NCBI RefSeq assembly: GCF_000611645.1
Contig: NW_014013395.1
Location: 2,757 to 32,046 of the forward strand
Reading direction: 5' to 3'
DNA length: 29,290 nt
From: Monoraphidium neglectum
Lineage: Eukaryota > Chlorophyta > Chlorophyceae > Sphaeropleales > Selenastraceae
The notes beneath the pieces were generated by a model. That model saw only the letters and a list, made by a program, of their open reading frames with translations. It searched no databases and was not told where the DNA came from. Shown here piece by piece: positions 10,601 through 20,220 of this stretch (the first letter of the stretch is position 1; each line of letters opens with the position of its first letter). The translations under genes and the position numbers were made by a program.

Positions 10601-13600
10601 ACACTGTGGATGCTCCCAGCTCGATTGTGGTGCAGGCAGCCAACGAGACCGGAGCAGGCATCACCAATGTGACACTGAACCTTGGCGGCTTCACTGCTGA
10701 GCAAGTACAAGCACAATACCCTTGCAGATTTGCAGCGGATGCCACTTGGACCTGCTCCGACCTTGCGGTTGGAACGGAAAACTACACGTTTACAGCCGAC
10801 AGCGGTCTTGGTGCGTGAGAATCAAGCACGCGTGCGCAGCGCGTGCACACACGCAAGCGCGTGCACACACACGCACGCAAGCGCAACCTCGGCCTGGGGA
10901 TGACGCGGTGTCTTTGCCCAGCCAAAAGCTGGTTGTCAAAAAGTGTATGCCTTTATGCCTTTACACAGAGCGAGAAAGAGAGAGAGGGACAGGGACGGGG
11001 GGGACTGAGACACACCCCCAGGGTTGTTGGTACTTCAACCGCCTTGATCATGGTCCCCCTGCCCACTGTGCATAATTGCAGTGATGTCCAAACATTCACA
11101 TTGATGCCACGCCTTCCTTGAATTGCGCAGGCTGCATCAAAGTGGTCAGTGTCAGCATCACAGTGACGCCAGACGCGGCCGGTAAGTAGGCGCCCAGGGG
11201 CCGCACATTCTGCCTGCGCATAACGGTCTGCGCATAGCATGCAGCTGCATGCGCACATGGCTTAGAATTTCAATGCGTGCTGTTAGATCAACAGTGGAAT
11301 ACACATAATCAGGATTGTCAGCAGGCTCACTTGGCTCCTCCTCCCGACTTGGCTGCCCCACCGCACAGGATGCTTTCCTTACAAGTTGAACAGCTTTTCA
11401 GGCGAAACAACAGTGGATTCTGTTTCTAGCCTTGGGGATTTCAACGTCCTGACGATTGTTGGAGAGTACACCGCTGCCAGCGTCAGCGTTGATTCGCCTT
11501 ACTGCTCCTCCGCAACCTGTACCGGCGGTATCAGTGGTAGCCAATTCGTGTGTTTTAGGTGCATTGGTGTGCCAGTGGGCATCACAGTCGTCAACTTCAC
11601 CGCCACCAAGAATGGTGAGTGTGCAGCGACGACCTGCTTACACAATGAAGCGGGCACGGTGGTGTGCAGTGGTCCCTGCCCCCATCGTTCCTTACTTGTA
11701 CCCATCAGCACCTTGGAGAACCCCACTCGGTACCTCGGCCGCAGGCTGCACAAGAAAATCCAGCTCAACGCTTGTTGTGGTGCTGCCAGATTCAGGTAAA
11801 GGGTGTCAGCATGCCTGTTGCAACTATTTACGAGTGTTGTACTGAGCCAAGCGTTTGCACCAAGTTTGAAAGACAACACTGAATCAAAGTACAATTGGGC
11901 CAAGGAATGAGGGAATCAACACATGTTGCACTCGTGTGCAATGCAAGTATATCTGAATGTTTTGCTCTTGTGTGGCAACCAGATTGGATTGTCCAGTCCA
12001 TCACATTGGGCCCAAGGGTGTTCAAACCCAGATAAACTTGACTGTGCAGCTACAAGCTGCACCTGCCAGTGCCACCTCCACTAACGCCACCTGGGTCAAC
12101 GCCCCACTCAATCCACTTGCTCTTCGCGGCAGCATGCACCGCCTACACATTGACCGGCCCGGTGGACGTCATTGCTGTCGCGCCTGGCGCAAACGGACGG
12201 GGCTCAGCTGACGTAACGTTGCAAGTGGCCAACTACACCAAGGGCGATATCACGATTGATGATTTTAATGATGGTTTGGAGTGCAGGTACAAGGCGGGCA
12301 CAACTTGGACTTGCGGTAACCTGCGACCCGGCCTCGACAGCTTCGTGCAATTCAGTGGCCTGAAAAACGGTGAGCGTGCATCTGAGGTGTTTATGTTGCG
12401 TGGTGAGGATCGGTTGCTACCAGCAATCTCGGCACCTGACAAAGAAGCTTGAACAGCATGCAGCAAGCAACCACAGCAGTGCGCTCGCTTGGTTTCGCAG
12501 CAGCAACCCTGATAATATTGGCCCTGATCCTCCGGCAGATGATGCCTAGCGGCTCTCCTGCACTAATGCTTCTCAGCCATGCTTTTTACCAACCAACCCC
12601 TTGCTTGACCGCGCTGCCAACCTCTTGCAGGCTGCCGGAAGTCGGTGTTCCTTGAGTTCAACGTGACCGGACCAAAGGGTGATAAACGATGTGGACAGCG
12701 CATTGCGTGCCTGTTGAGACCACGATCGTGACTCTGTAGCCATCCTGCAGCAGTCAAAACACCTTGATGCACAGCAGCTAGCTTTGGGCCAACAACAGGA
12801 CACCCTGGGCCTGCGCTCACTGTTTGTCCTGGCAAGGTGCAGGCTGCTGGTGTGAGCAGAACTTGACAGCTACGGATGCAAGCAACCAGCTAGCAACAAA
12901 GCAATTGATGTGCCACACATCGCCCTTTTGATTCCACGCCTAAATTTCACCCAGGTGCTTATCCATGCTAAGCAGGCCCTTCCCGATCCGCCAACACTCC
13001 ACCTTGCAGATTGTTCAACCTACACCCTTGGCGCAACCGCTGGCCCTTACCTCCCTGGTGGAGCAGCCGGTTCTGCTCAAGTGTCAGTGGACCTTGGGAA
13101 ATACCTCACTTCTGACGTGCAATTTGATCGGCCTGGGTGTGTGCTCAACGCAGACGCCACGTTCAACTGCACTGGCCTGCCCGCAGGCACGACCAACTTG
13201 ACAGCGACTGCAACCAGGAACGGTAGGTGTGACATGGGTCGACGGCACACATCCGCCCGCAGCATCGTTAGGGCTTGTCGTATGCCAGGGGCGTTAAGAC
13301 ATCATGCAAATGGTTTTGCAGTTTTTGACTTGAACACGCTCAACATTGCTGGCTCATGCAATGACTCTGCAGTGTGTTTACACAAATGCGCACACAGTTC
13401 ATTGGCAGCCCAGCATCACAGCCTCGCACTCAAGCATAGCACAGCCAGTCGCTCATCGCCGCATGCACCTCGATATACGCATGCGCCTGAGTCCGCACAG
13501 CTGTCAGATTCTGGGCTACCCTAACAGTAGTATTGGTGGTGCCATACCCACATGGCATGCACCACACTCCTATACATTGTTGCATGCCTGTGCGCCCCGG

Positions 13601-16600
13601 TCTGGACACTCTGGTTGGGCTTGTGCATGATCATGCGCGGCCTCGAGTCTCCACTCCAATTGCTTGAAGGCCTGAACGCTGCTGGGGGGCATCACCTTGC
13701 TGAGGGTACACTGTTCCAGATCAAAGTCGACTATTCCCCCCATTCCATGCATTCGTTTAGGCTGTGTCAAGCAGAGCGCTTTTTCAATCACTGGAGGAAG
13801 CGGTGAGGGGGTGGGGTGGCATGCAAGCGCGCCCCTTCTATGGCTGCAGTGTTGACTGCACGCCTGCTGTTGATTCATTGCCCCTCAGGTGCCCTGCAGT
13901 AAGGATATGCATGTGTTTACCTGGCCAGCAATGACCACAAGCGAGTGACTCTGCCAAAATGGACAGTTACACTCGCTCGCCCCACTTTTTTACCACGCCC
14001 CTCTTTGCAACCACTGGCAAAAGCACTTGACGACTGCCCAGCAGCCGCGCATATATACTGGGACGACCTTTTGACAAGCTCTGATGACAATGCTTTTGAT
14101 CTCGCAGCTTCCTCAGTGTGCACGGCCGCACAGAACGCCACATGCGTCCCCCTGGCGATCTGCAGCGTCAACACTACTACTGGCGCAGTCACGTGCAAGT
14201 GCCCCAGCGGGCAAGATGGTGATGGCAAGGCGGCTGGGACTGGTTGCAAAGGTGCGGGAATCAGGAGTTGCTGATTGGCACGAGTTACCTTTTGGTACGA
14301 TCTGCTGAGCTTGTTTGTTGCCTCCCTACCTCATGGATGACATCATCATGGCGCGCTGCACCAACCGTGATACAGTTAGGTGCTGTGGTTGCACCGCCGT
14401 CGCAGCACAGTGCCAAGCATACTACACACAGATAGAGCACCCCTGAAGCGGCTCTGCCTTTGTGGCTGCTCCCTGCAGCATGGGTGTCTGTGTGGGTTCT
14501 GCCCCAAAAACACATATGGATTGCCGAATTTCTTGAAATTTTGTTGCTGCTGACCTGTCCGCCGGCTCCACTGCTTGCACCACTGCCTCGCAGCTCCCGT
14601 TGTTTCATCAGTGTGCACGGCCGCACAGAACGCCACGTGCGTCCCCCTGGCAATCTGCAGCGTCAACACTACTACTGGCGCAGTCACGTGCAAGTGCCCC
14701 AGTGGGCAAGATGGTGATGGCAAGGCGGCTGGGACTGGTTGCAAAGGTGCGGAAATCACGATTAATCCAGATCACCTTGTGTTGCATCTGGCTTTCACAA
14801 GCTGGACTTACTTGTTGTCGCCCTGCCTTGTGCATGACATCATCATGACGCCTGCACCACAGCGCAGCGGGATACTGCAGCCGCAACGCCGTCGCAGCAG
14901 ATTGCCACGCCCTAGGGACCCTACTGCGGCTCTGTCATTCTGGCTGGTCCGTGATCTAAGGGTTTTGTTTGTGGCTTGTTCCAACTAAAAACATTGCAGA
15001 TAGCTTCCAGAACTTCCATCCTGCTTACCTGTGTGCCATCTTTGCTGCTTCCAATCAATCTTGCAGCTCCCGTTGTGTCGTCGGTGTGCACGGCTGCACA
15101 GAACGTCACGTGCGCCCCCCGGGCAACCTGCAGCGTCAACACCACCACAAAAGGCGTCACGTGCAGCTGCGCCAGTGGCCTGCGCGGTGATGGCACGGCG
15201 TCTGGGACTGGCTGCACAGGTGATGACCAGTGACTCACTGCTCTTCCAGCAGGACGCTGAGCGGTGCCCGCACAGCATCTCAACATCGTGCTTGCAACAC
15301 ACACAGCAGGAGAAGTCAGCAGCTCAGAAATGCCCTGTCATGTGCTGCATGTGATTTTGTCGCCACCCGTGATCCCTCAATACGGGGTAGAGGTGCAATG
15401 CTGCGCATTCACATGTATCGTCCAAAGCACGGCGCGCTTGGTCTTCGGAGGCGATCATCAGGGCAGCGTGACCTGGAGTTGCTGCCAGCGGGGGTGCGCG
15501 GATGCACACACAGCACATCCCCAAATCCGCTGGGTGTGATACATGCGAAGGCATGGTCTACTTGCAACGTGTGCCCGTTGCTGACACCAGTGCCTTCCCC
15601 ACCAACACTTCCCTCATGGTTGTGCCTTTGTTGCTGCGGTGGAAATTACCCGCATGCAGATCCACCCTCCACGCCAGTAAGTGCACAGGGTTCGCACACG
15701 GCAGCAAGTTTTGAGTGCTGCATGTTCACATTACCTGTGGACTTCATGAAAGTTGATTATGTGCATGCGTTTGATGCATGACCCTGCAAGTTGCCATGTG
15801 TCACCCGCATGCAGGTCAACACGAGACTATGCGTGAACGTAAAAAGCCAAGCAAGCTGACATGCGGGCACCTTCTTGAGCTGAACTCCTGCAAGCCCCCC
15901 TCCTTCAATAAACAACGTGCGTGTCTAGGTGGATGCCGGCACTGTGCTGGTGGCAGGGCAAGTAGTGCAAATTGCCACGGAACAGGCGACGCCCTCCGAC
16001 CCTGACACAAGGCGACTGCTGGTGGCGGCGCCCTGGTAGTGAGTACAGTGTATTCTGCTGTCCTAACTCTGCTAGAAAGCACTCGTTTTTGCCTCGCACG
16101 GACAGCCGTGATGCAACAACGTGTCAGTACAAATGCATGTCGAGCGATGCTGGTGCTGCTCTCACCTGTGCAGCAGTAGTATGATATGCGCGATTCAACG
16201 CTCCACCCAGCCAACCGCATGCCAATGTGCAACCCTTTTGCTCCTGCCAATTCTGTGCATGTCATTTGCTGCAAATCTGTAGCGGAGATGCTCAAAAGGC
16301 TCTGGAGGTCGCCAACCAGTTGGTGGCAAGGAGTTCTGCACCTGCCAGCAATGGCACCGCGCTTTACATCATTTTCAAGGTGTGCGCGGGCCTGTCATAT
16401 CGCACAGTATTACGCATCAGTCATGGTGAATCATCCCATTCCTTAGGACGCGTGGTCGGCTGGCTTTGTCTCGCATCCCAATACGCACATGCAACATGTT
16501 CAAGTGCGGTATGCCAAGCCCCCTCTCTGCTCCCTGTCCCGCAGATCACCGACTCTGGCAGGCGCAGGAGGCAGCTCCTTGCAGCTGGGAGGCGCCAGCT

Positions 16601-18252
16601 GCTTGGCACCGTCACCCTGGATGCGTACGTGAAAAATGGAAACACTGTGACCCTGGCGACCGGTATCCCAGCTACACAGCGCATTCAGGTGGCTGTTGAC
16701 GGAGCCACTGTGCTGGGGGTGCCACCCACTGTCATCATCAGCCAGGGCCTGGTATCCAAGCCGCCCAAGGTGCCCCTGCAACTCGTCTCTCTTACGATCA
16801 CGCCGTCCGCTGCTTCAATGTGAGTCTGGGGGGGGGGGATTGGTGCGAGCTGTGCAGGCCCCCCCGGGCCTTGTGGTGGCAGGAATGCTTTGGCCAGCCA
16901 GCTTGCTTGACCCAGCCTGGAGTACATCTAAGCACAAAAGCTGCAACTAGGTTCAGGATCGCCAAGGCCCTTTGTCGCAACATTTCTGATGGCGTTGAAT
17001 GCGTGAACGCAGCGCTGTGGCTGTCGCTGAGAATTTCTCCCGGTGATTGCGCACACAGCACCGCACCGCCGCCGCATGCAATGTTGTTTGTGTTTTGAAA
17101 TTCACACACAAAAACACGCTTGTCTGATCCATCCTTGAACTTACTAAGGCCACGACCTATCCGTCTGGCCCATTCTTATCCAAACCACAACGTGTCGACC
17201 CCACATCCAGGTGCATTTCTGACACCGCGGCATGCACGACCTTTGTGCCCTACAAGAGCCCGACAGATTACATCCTGCCGGCTGGCAACGGCCCCAAGAC
17301 CGTGTTTGTCTTCATTCGCGACGCAGCAAACTCCACCTCTGCCACTCCCGGAACCGCCACGGTAGAGCTGGATGCCAAGGCTGGCCTGCTGAGTGTGGCC
17401 ACCCCCTCCATGAGCATCGTCAACCAGCCGACAGTGGACCTGGTTGTCACGGCCAATGCCAAAGAGATGTGAGCCCAGCACACATATCTGCTGCACGCAC
17501 TTGTACGAACTTGCCAGCCAAGCAACCTGCTTGTACTACAGGCAAGTTGCTTGTAACTGAGGGCTGATTAGCACATGCGCTGAAGCCTCCCTTCACAAGC
17601 AACCTGGAAAAGTCCTAGCAACGACACGCAAGCATATTTTCATCCCCGCCTCCGTTGTCTGCGGCTTCAAGCCTGTCTGGTTTGCAATGCTTTGCATATG
17701 GCCAAATTCCTTGCCCCGCATACTCACAACAGGTGCATCACGGACAAGCCAATCACCTCAGGAGCCAAGTGTCCCAAATGGGAGGCCAAGGCGGACAAGA
17801 AGACCCTCAAGCTCACCAGCGAGGGCCAACGCACCATCACCGCCTACTTCCGCGACTCCAAGGCCGACAAGACGCCTTGGGGCCCTGGCACCACGTCTGT
17901 GCTGTATGACAAGACACCTCCCTCAATGGCCGCAAAGAGCATCCAGCTGGCCGGAAAGTATGCTGGCGGCAACTACACCGTCACCTTCACAGCCGCTGCC
18001 ACTGACGACAAGCGCTCCGTCAAGGGCTCGGGCGTGAAGGACTATGTGCTTGTGTTCCTTGCCGCGGGCAAGCCCAAGGCCAAGTGCACCTCCGGCACGG
18101 CCCTGCCTCTCTCAATCTCAAGCGACGGCAAGACTGGCACAGCGTCCCTGGCAATCCCCTCAGCTGATGTCTCGAAGCACAAGTTCAGGCTGTGCGCCCG
18201 CGACAACGCCGGCAACGTCGCAAGCGGGCTCTCCCTGACCGCCAAGCCCTGA
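7577..18252 (+). CDS. Secreted modular glycoprotein: signal peptide, EGF-like exons, novel repeated module, Ig-like C-terminus
   Basis: Proposed exons: 7577-7658, 7893-8036, 8458-8736, 9205-9246, 9646-9855, 10408-10452 (weak), 10589-10810, 11131-11181, 11369-11614, 12133-12369, 12631-12678, 13010-13222, 13761-13802, 14108-14251, 14594-14746, 15067-15219, 15660-15676 (weak), 15929-16038, 16283-16379, 16545-16819, 17211-17468, 17733-18252. These sum to 3588 bases, 1195 residues plus TGA, in one frame. The ATG at 7577 is the first in frame and opens a signal peptide. There are many N-X-S/T sequons, regular cysteines, and no membrane span or lipid-anchor tail at the C-terminus (ends SLTAKP). I infer an extracellular matrix or cell-wall protein. 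The module family is not one I recognise. Exon edges are inferred; the number of modules and the reading frame are more certain than each boundary. Confidence 0.8.
7893..8036 (+). other. Exon 2: EGF-like domain (first copy)
   Basis: 144 bases, phase 1 at both ends. Six cysteines are spaced C-x7-C-x5-C-x11-C-x1-C-x13-C, an EGF-like pattern, with NCT, NAT and NGS sequons. The same spacing recurs in the three exons at 14108-15219, so one ancestral EGF exon probably gave rise to all four. Confidence 0.8.
8757..8783. repeat. (AG)13 microsatellite in an intron
   Basis: A perfect AG run about 20 bases after the donor of the module exon 8458-8736. Confidence 0.95.
9205..9246 (+). other. Linker exon (42 bases) of the modular gene
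   Basis: Acceptor CATGCAG and donor GTGAGG flank 42 bases, phase 1-1, encoding GCPDFVFISIEVKP. It has the same design as the exons at 11131, 12631 and 13761 and precedes the module exon at 9646. As it is shorter than usual exon length, transcript evidence would be decisive. Confidence 0.65.
10408..10452 (+). other. Possible linker exon with weak donor
   Basis: After TTGTTCAG the frame reads GCVITAANHNLPIQT, 45 bases, phase 1-1, just before the module exon at 10589. This is where the other modules predict a linker. The only phase-compatible donor is GTTTGC, which is poor, so it may be degenerate or skipped. Leaving it out keeps the gene in frame. Confidence 0.35.
11131..11181 (+). other. Linker exon (51 bases)
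   Basis: Acceptor TTGCGCAG and donor GTAAGT flank an exon reading GCIKVVSVSITVTPDAA, phase 1-1. It precedes the module exon 11369-11614. The strong donor makes this the best supported of the short exons. Confidence 0.75.
12631..12678 (+). other. Linker exon (48 bases)
   Basis: Acceptor CTCTTGCAG and donor GTGATA flank an exon reading GCRKSVFLEFNVTGPK, phase 1-1. It precedes the module exon 13010-13222 and contains an NVT sequon. Confidence 0.7.
13761..13802 (+). other. Linker exon (42 bases) without a following module
   Basis: Acceptor TTCGTTTAG after a pyrimidine tract and donor GTGAGG flank an exon reading GCVKQSAFSITGGS, phase 1-1. The next exon downstream is an EGF-like exon at 14108, not a module, so a module may have been lost between them. 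Confidence 0.65.
14108..15219 (+). repeat. Three tandem EGF-like exons with duplicated introns
   Basis: Exons 14108-14251, 14594-14746 and 15067-15219 encode nearly identical EGF-like domains: SSVCTAAQN-x-TC, then x5-C-x10-C-x-C, then a Gly/Asp-rich loop (GDG) and the last Cys. All are phase 1-1. The second and third begin APVVSSVC, the first ASSVC. The intervening introns also resemble each other: TGACATCATCATG occurs at 14338 and 14834, and CGCCGTCGCAGCA at 14395 and 14887. The duplication unit was therefore exon plus intron. Confidence 0.85.
15660..15676 (+). other. Possible 17-base microexon or 3' end of a longer exon
   Basis: The preceding EGF exon ends in phase 1 and the next exon (15929) starts in phase 0. 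A bridge must therefore start in phase 1 and end in phase 0. GCATGCAG|AT CCA CCC TCC ACG CCA|GTAAGT does this exactly and encodes DPPSTP. A longer alternative from the AG at about 15589 uses the same donor and also keeps phase. Confidence 0.4.
15929..16379 (+). other. Stalk exons 15929-16038 and 16283-16379
   Basis: The first exon reads VDAGTVLVAGQVVQIATEQ then DTRRLLVAAPW and ends in phase 2 at GTGAGT. The second picks up phase 2 after CTGTAG and reads GDAQKALEVANQLVARSS, ending phase 0 at GTGTGC. They carry no cysteine-module signature and look like a connecting region. Confidence 0.6.
16545..18252 (+). other. C-terminal exons: Arg-rich site then Ig-like repeats
   Basis: Exon 16545-16819 begins ITDSGRRRRQLLAAGRRQLL, a candidate basic processing site, followed by beta-rich sequence. 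Exon 17211-17468 is symmetric (phase 2-2) and, like the last exon 17733-18252, starts M-C-I-(S/T)-D. The last two share the pattern G-x-(K/R)-T-(V/I)-x-(V/A)-(F/Y)-x-R-D then a strand and (L)-D, seen as FVFIRDAANSTS and TAYFRDSKADK followed by VLYDKTPPS. The very end has FRLCARDNAGNVASG. This resembles bacterial Ig-like domains of the RDAAGN/LDTTPP type. The stop is TGA at 18250-18252. Confidence 0.65.
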
Positions 18253-18452
18253 TGACCTCGCCTCACATTCAGCTGAACACAGCTGAACACTATGGAGCTT
18301 GCCATCGTGTTGCTTCCTTGCCTGTTTGGCTCCCATCGCAAGCACAATTTTGAAGCCAGTTGAGATTTCAGAGGGGTATCTTACTTGCCTGGCGGGCCTT
18401 GGATAAGCGCGTATACATGCAAAAGGAACCAAGACGCTTGCAATCCGTCCAA

Positions 18453-18504
18453 TTGTGAGGCATCTAATCAAGACTTGTATTTGTGAGGCATCTAATCAAG
18501 ACTT
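18453..18504. repeat. 24-base direct repeat, 28-base period
   Basis: TTGTGAGGCATCTAATCAAG plus ACTT occurs at 18453-18476 and 18481-18504, identical, in the spacer just after the modular gene. Confidence 0.95.
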
Positions 18505-19621
18505 ATAACGGTGCTTCTCATTTCCAGGCACGCGCTTGCAGTGCACAGGCCCCAGCCGCCGGCCCTGAGTGTCAGATGGGTTAATGTGTGGCGTGATATT
18601 CTCATTCAACCGCGGTCAGCCAGGCGCTGCCTCACACCCACGTACGGCGCGCCCGCGTGCTCAACATTTCCTATGCAGCCGCCACTAAATGTATGCGCAT
18701 AAAGTCTTGCATATGCATCAAGCTGCACTTGCTGCCCGGCTACTTTGTTGCCCATGCCATCTTGCTGCCCCGCGGCGCGCGGGCGCCCAGACCGAACGGA
18801 AATGTGGTGCAAAGGACCAACTGCTGATGGAAAATTAAGTGGTGCTTGCCTTTCTGCTTGGCGTGAAGGTGGCATTGCTGCTGCGGCCCTGTTCCCTTGT
18901 TCGCCATGATACATGCCATGAGCCTGGATGGCTCCAGGAGCGGGGGACCGCGGGATCTTGTAACAATCCTGATGGTAATCCGTATCCATCTTTATGCTTG
19001 CATACGGCCCTTGCGTGTTGGAAGTTGGTGGCACGTGCGTACAACCATGAGTTCCCCTTCGATGCAGCACGCGTGCGGGCGCGCTGCTGGGTGGGTTCCG
19101 GCCACAGCTCGCTCGGCCTCTGGTGTCAACTCGAACTGGCACATTCTGCACAATTGATTGAGCAGGTTCATTTGCACGATCAATGACGCGTCAATACAAC
19201 AATGCTACACGCGACAATGTAGCACGCGGCAGCTGCCCTAGTACCCATCCACGGGCGTGCATGTGTATGCCCAGGGTTGTGTGGGCGCCGTCTGCTGAGT
19301 GGCCCCTGCCTTGTTGCTGTGTGCACACGCAAGCAAGCACGTACGCATGTCACGAACCTGCAACAGCAGGACTACGCCCTACCTGCATTGTGCCTGCGTG
19401 CGTGAACTCCATAAACATATGTAAGCATGCGTGCTTGGTGCCACGAGTGGATAACACGCATTACTTTTTCACCCTCAAGACTGTCACAAGATACAGCACG
19501 AGCCTTGAACAATCTGGACAAGTGAATGCGCACGAAATCACTCACAAATTGCGCTGGCACACTCCAAGTGAGATATCCTGCGCGTGCGCGCCACAACACA
19601 AGAGCTCGCACACACAGCAAT

Positions 19622-19651
19622 GAGTCTGATCCTCTCCGAGTCTGATCCTCT
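19622..19651. repeat. 14-base direct repeat at the edge of the duplicated PATROL1 block
   Basis: GAGTCTGATCCTCT occurs at 19622-19635 and 19638-19651, three bases before homology to the PATROL1-like gene begins. It may mark the duplication breakpoint. Confidence 0.85.
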
Positions 19652-19654
19652 ACG

Positions 19655-20220
19655 TCGCGCGGCTGTGGCGGCCGGCTGTGGCGGCCGCCAGCTGTCCCTC
19701 ACGCCCTGCAGCAGCGTCTGCAGCACCGCGTTTTGGGGCGTGTCCCGCCAGGCGACAAAGGACCTGCGGCAGTGAAGGTCAAAGCGGTCAATCATGAGCT
19801 GTGGAGCGACGAGTGGGACGGCCACTGCATGCGCAGCGACCCCGCAAGCGTCGCCACTGGCTGCTGCAGCACGCTCGCCAGCAAACACCCCGTCTGCCTG
19901 CCTTTCAACACACGATCAACCCCCCTGTCATCGCGCAAGCGGCCCACGCTCGCATGCGTTTGGCGCCCAACTGCACTCGCCCAACACCTCACTTGAAGCA
20001 CTCAAAGTGCTTTGGCAGCACCGCTTCCAGCAGCACCAGCACCAGCACCAGCTCGAGGCTCGCGCTCCAGTCAGCAGACAGCGGCGCCACGCCTGAGACC
20101 ACCGGCAGTCGCATCGGGCAGTGGCAGGTGAGTGTGCTTAGGACGGTCACCGCCCAGCAAAGGACTCCCGAACGGGGCCCTTCTGCTGCTAGAGCTTGGG
20201 CTTACGGGCGCGTGTCAGTC
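19655..20220 (-). pseudogene. Partial duplicate of two PATROL1-like exons and introns
   Basis: This block matches 2659 to about 3230 in the same relative order. The exon 20092-19993 corresponds to 3089-2996, with a 6-base in-frame insertion that adds Val-Leu to a Leu/Val run. The exon 19763-19655 corresponds to 2755-2612 and reads SFVAWRDTPQNAVLQTLLQG, but is cut off at its 3' end. The intron between them (229 versus 240 bases) and the flanking intron up to about 20220 are also recognisably copied. It is therefore a DNA-level duplication, not a retrocopy. Splice sites and frames are still intact, but I see no other exons of the gene nearby, so I call it a fragment. A low-level 13-base tandem repeat (GGCTGTGGCGGCC) has expanded near 19661. 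Confidence 0.85.

Larger units (their letters stand above)
8458..13222 (+). repeat. Six single-exon copies of an unrecognised ~75-residue Cys-containing module
   Basis: Module exons are 8458-8736, 9646-9855, 10589-10810, 11369-11614, 12133-12369 and 13010-13222. Each starts with Gly, Asp or Ala followed by Cys. Each then has an alternating hydrophobic strand (like VTLDLAGY or VSVDLGKY), a Y-t-x-x-D-V-type motif, a central Cys, A-x-x-T-W/F-x-C, L-x-x-G, and usually ends T-x-x-x-N-G where the codon is split by the intron. All are multiples of three and phase 1-1. The pattern predicts a small beta-sandwich with one disulphide between the central and A-x-x-T-W-x-C cysteines; this is inference. 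Confidence 0.8.
18253..19654. other. Intergenic spacer
   Basis: This holds the 3' UTR of the modular gene; no clear polyadenylation signal lies close by, and the first TGTAA is at 18959. It also holds a 24-base direct repeat, and a 14-base direct repeat at its right end. Open frames on both strands are short and featureless. Confidence 0.6.

Noticed and set aside
13945..14107. Open frame directly upstream of the first tandem EGF exon
   Set aside because: It runs through the acceptor TCTCGCAG in the frame of the EGF exon but shows no module or linker signature, and an exon start at 14108 keeps the 1-1 phase pattern.
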